From Ereboglobus luteus (GTDB lineage: Bacteria > Verrucomicrobiota > Verrucomicrobiia > Opitutales > Opitutaceae), in NCBI RefSeq assembly GCF_003096195.1, contig NZ_CP023004.1, forward strand, positions 3,762,501 to 3,826,500: a stretch of 64,000 nt of DNA. Reading direction: 5' to 3'. This document shows positions 62,780-64,000 of this stretch, in pieces. The first letter of the stretch is position 1. The number at the start of each line of letters is the position of its first letter. A program made the translations under genes and the position numbers. Below the pieces are notes generated by a model, which was not told the origin of the DNA, did not search any database, and saw nothing but the letters and a program-made list of their open reading frames with translations.

Positions 62780-63634
62780 CTATTCGGTAATCGGACCGTG
62801 ACTGCCGCTCCAGTTGAGTTTTTTGCGCACCACGGAAAAGTGCGCGTAATCGGCGTGCTGCACAAGCGGCAGTCGCATGGGCGCGAGCGTGATTTCGAAG
62901 GGCTTGCTCTCGCAGAGGATCGGGTTCTGGCGTCCGTCGGCGGCGACGAGAAGCCTGGCCTGCGGGTCGCGGTTGCGTATGCGCAAGCGCACGTCGTCGC
63001 GAAAAATGATCGAGCGATTGGATAACGTGTGCGGGCAGATGGGCGTCATGGCGATGACGGCGGCATCGGGATGAATGAGCGGGCCGCCAGCGGAGAGATT
63101 GTAGGCGGTCGAGCCGGTGGGAGTGGACACGATCAGGCCGTCGCTAAAATAATCGGTGACGAGCTGGTCGTCCGCATAGACTTCGAGGCGCACGAGCTGC
63201 GAGTTGCGCTCGTCCTTGATCACGATGTCGTTCAGCGCCGTGAGCGTGAGCGGGGTATCGTCGCAGTCGATGCGGCACTGGATGAGCGAGCGGTGGGATA
63301 TTTGAAATTTACCCGCAAGGATTTCCTGAAATTGCCGCGGGGCCTCGTCGGCGGAAAGTGTGGTGAGAAAACCAAGGTATCCGCGATTGACGCCGATGAT
63401 GGGGATTTGCCCGCGGGCGGCGTCGGCGGCAATGCCGAGCAGCGTGCCATCGCCACCAATCACGCAACACGCGTCGCAGTCGGCCAAAAAATTCTGTGGA
63501 ACGGGAAACTGATCCGTCGAGCGCACGGTGACGCCGAGCTTGTCGGCGGTGGCAAGCAGGCTTTGCGCGAGGTCGGCGGCGCCTGTTTTCCGGGCGTTGA
63601 CGACGAGTGCGAGTGAACGGATTGCTGCTGGCAT
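62780..63634 (-). CDS. nadK: NAD kinase
   Basis: A 284-residue enzyme phosphorylating NAD to NADP. It has the diagnostic GGDGTLLGIAADAA motif (CVIGGDGT near residue 62), GVNRGYLGFLTTLS, NDIVIKDERNSQLVRLEVYA and STPTGSTAYNLSAGGPLIHP. The last 40 residues are beta-rich as expected. ATG 63634 gives the conserved N-terminus (SLALVVNARKTGA); in-frame codons further upstream are unlikely to be used. It is divergent to the polyprenyl synthase gene, 126 bases apart. Confidence 0.93.
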   Translation of the reverse strand: MPAAIRSLALVVNARKTGAADLAQSLLATADKLGVTVRSTDQFPVPQNFLADCDACCVIGGDGTLLGIAADAARGQIPIIGVNRGYLGFLTTLSADEAPRQFQEILAGKFQISHRSLIQCRIDCDDTPLTLTALNDIVIKDERNSQLVRLEVYADDQLVTDYFSDGLIVSTPTGSTAYNLSAGGPLIHPDAAVIAMTPICPHTLSNRSIIFRDDVRLRIRNRDPQARLLVAADGRQNPILCESKPFEITLAPMRLPLVQHADYAHFSVVRKKLNWSGSHGPITE

Positions 63635-63760
63635 GATGGGCGGAATCAAACCGTTTGCGCACGTCGTTGCAAACGCCAAACATGCGTTTCCCTTCGCGAT
63701 ATTTTGTTTTCTTTGCGGGACAAACGCGGCGCGATTCGTCAACCTGCCCGTTTTCAAACC

Positions 63761-64000
63761 ATGCCCGCAGCAAGCAACAACACTCCCGGCAACACCGCAA
63801 ACGACGCATCGCCGCGCTCCGTCGCGCAGGATTTCGCAACGGTGTTCGCGCTGCTCAAACCGCAGATGACGCGCCTCGACGCCTTCCTACGCGAACAAAT
63901 GACCGGCTTTGAGCCCGAGATTCGTCCGATGGCGGAATACTGCATCGACACCTCGGGCAAACGCATCCGCCCCGCGCTTGTTTTTCTGGGCGGCTGGACG
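63761..64000 (+). CDS. Polyprenyl diphosphate synthase, 5' part
   Basis: The first 80 codons of a gene that runs off the window. After a polar 20-residue tail it reads LLKPQMTRLDAFLREQMTGF and then TSGKRIRPALVFLGGW, the IPP-binding region I of trans-prenyltransferases (GKRIRPxL). This class makes octaprenyl or heptaprenyl diphosphate for quinones. The catalytic Asp-rich motifs would lie beyond the window. ATG 63761 is the first plausible start. Confidence 0.82.
   Translation, partial: MPAASNNTPGNTANDASPRSVAQDFATVFALLKPQMTRLDAFLREQMTGFEPEIRPMAEYCIDTSGKRIRPALVFLGGWT

Overview
The window looks like chromosomal DNA from a member of the Verrucomicrobia, most likely an Opitutaceae-like, plant-matter or gut-associated bacterium. 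The reasons are a 51-residue small basic protein of the Chlamydiae/Verrucomicrobia type (15787-15942), a fused GH105-GH28 pectin enzyme, generally high G+C, and palindromic REP-like elements that sit both between and inside genes. No phage, insertion sequence, CRISPR array or rRNA operon was found.

Left end (1-8008) is a surface-glycan locus that is visibly richer in A+T. It has two glycosyltransferases on the plus strand. Reading left on the minus strand is a compact cassette: licD, PEP mutase, phosphonopyruvate decarboxylase, a PntC-PhnW-type fusion (frameshifted here) and an FkbM methyltransferase. The genes predict synthesis of 2-aminoethylphosphonate, its CMP activation and its attachment to a surface polymer. 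A decayed second copy of the GT25 glycosyltransferase marks the right border. Then comes ilvBN behind a complete attenuator (8049-8195) with a leader peptide carrying seven consecutive Val codons.

10.8-17.8 kb is housekeeping on the plus strand: fabG-acpP, a B12-type radical SAM protein, tRNA-Leu, creD, cutA, the small basic protein, a DedA-like protein and rlmM. 17.8-32.2 kb is a long leftward series: M29 aminopeptidase, Ski2-like helicase, purN, creB-creC, a small membrane protein, a VWA protein, a large histidine kinase, an FAD oxidoreductase overlapping a secreted serpin, and a response regulator. The kinase and regulator appear to be a pair separated by the oxidoreductase and serpin.

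32.5-49.2 kb holds hpf, ugd, dps, Na+-pumping decarboxylase subunits (oadB, oadG), an SDR, acpH, a TMTC-like TPR membrane protein, three tRNA genes, an ECF sigma/anti-sigma pair, queA, a SulP transporter, an EEP-family hydrolase and a Ste24-like M48 protease. 49.4-53.7 kb is a pectin unit: the GH105-GH28 enzyme followed by an ExuT-like hexuronate permease.

53.9-62.6 kb, on the minus strand, reads tolC-like, macA, macB ATPase, macB permease, enoyl-CoA hydratase, response regulator, histidine kinase (frameshifted here). This is an efflux system with a linked two-component system. Its spacers are filled with different inverted-repeat elements. The window ends with nadK and the start of a polyprenyl diphosphate synthase gene. 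Both frameshifts in the window are in A5 runs and would be cured by one extra A, so sequencing error is a live explanation.
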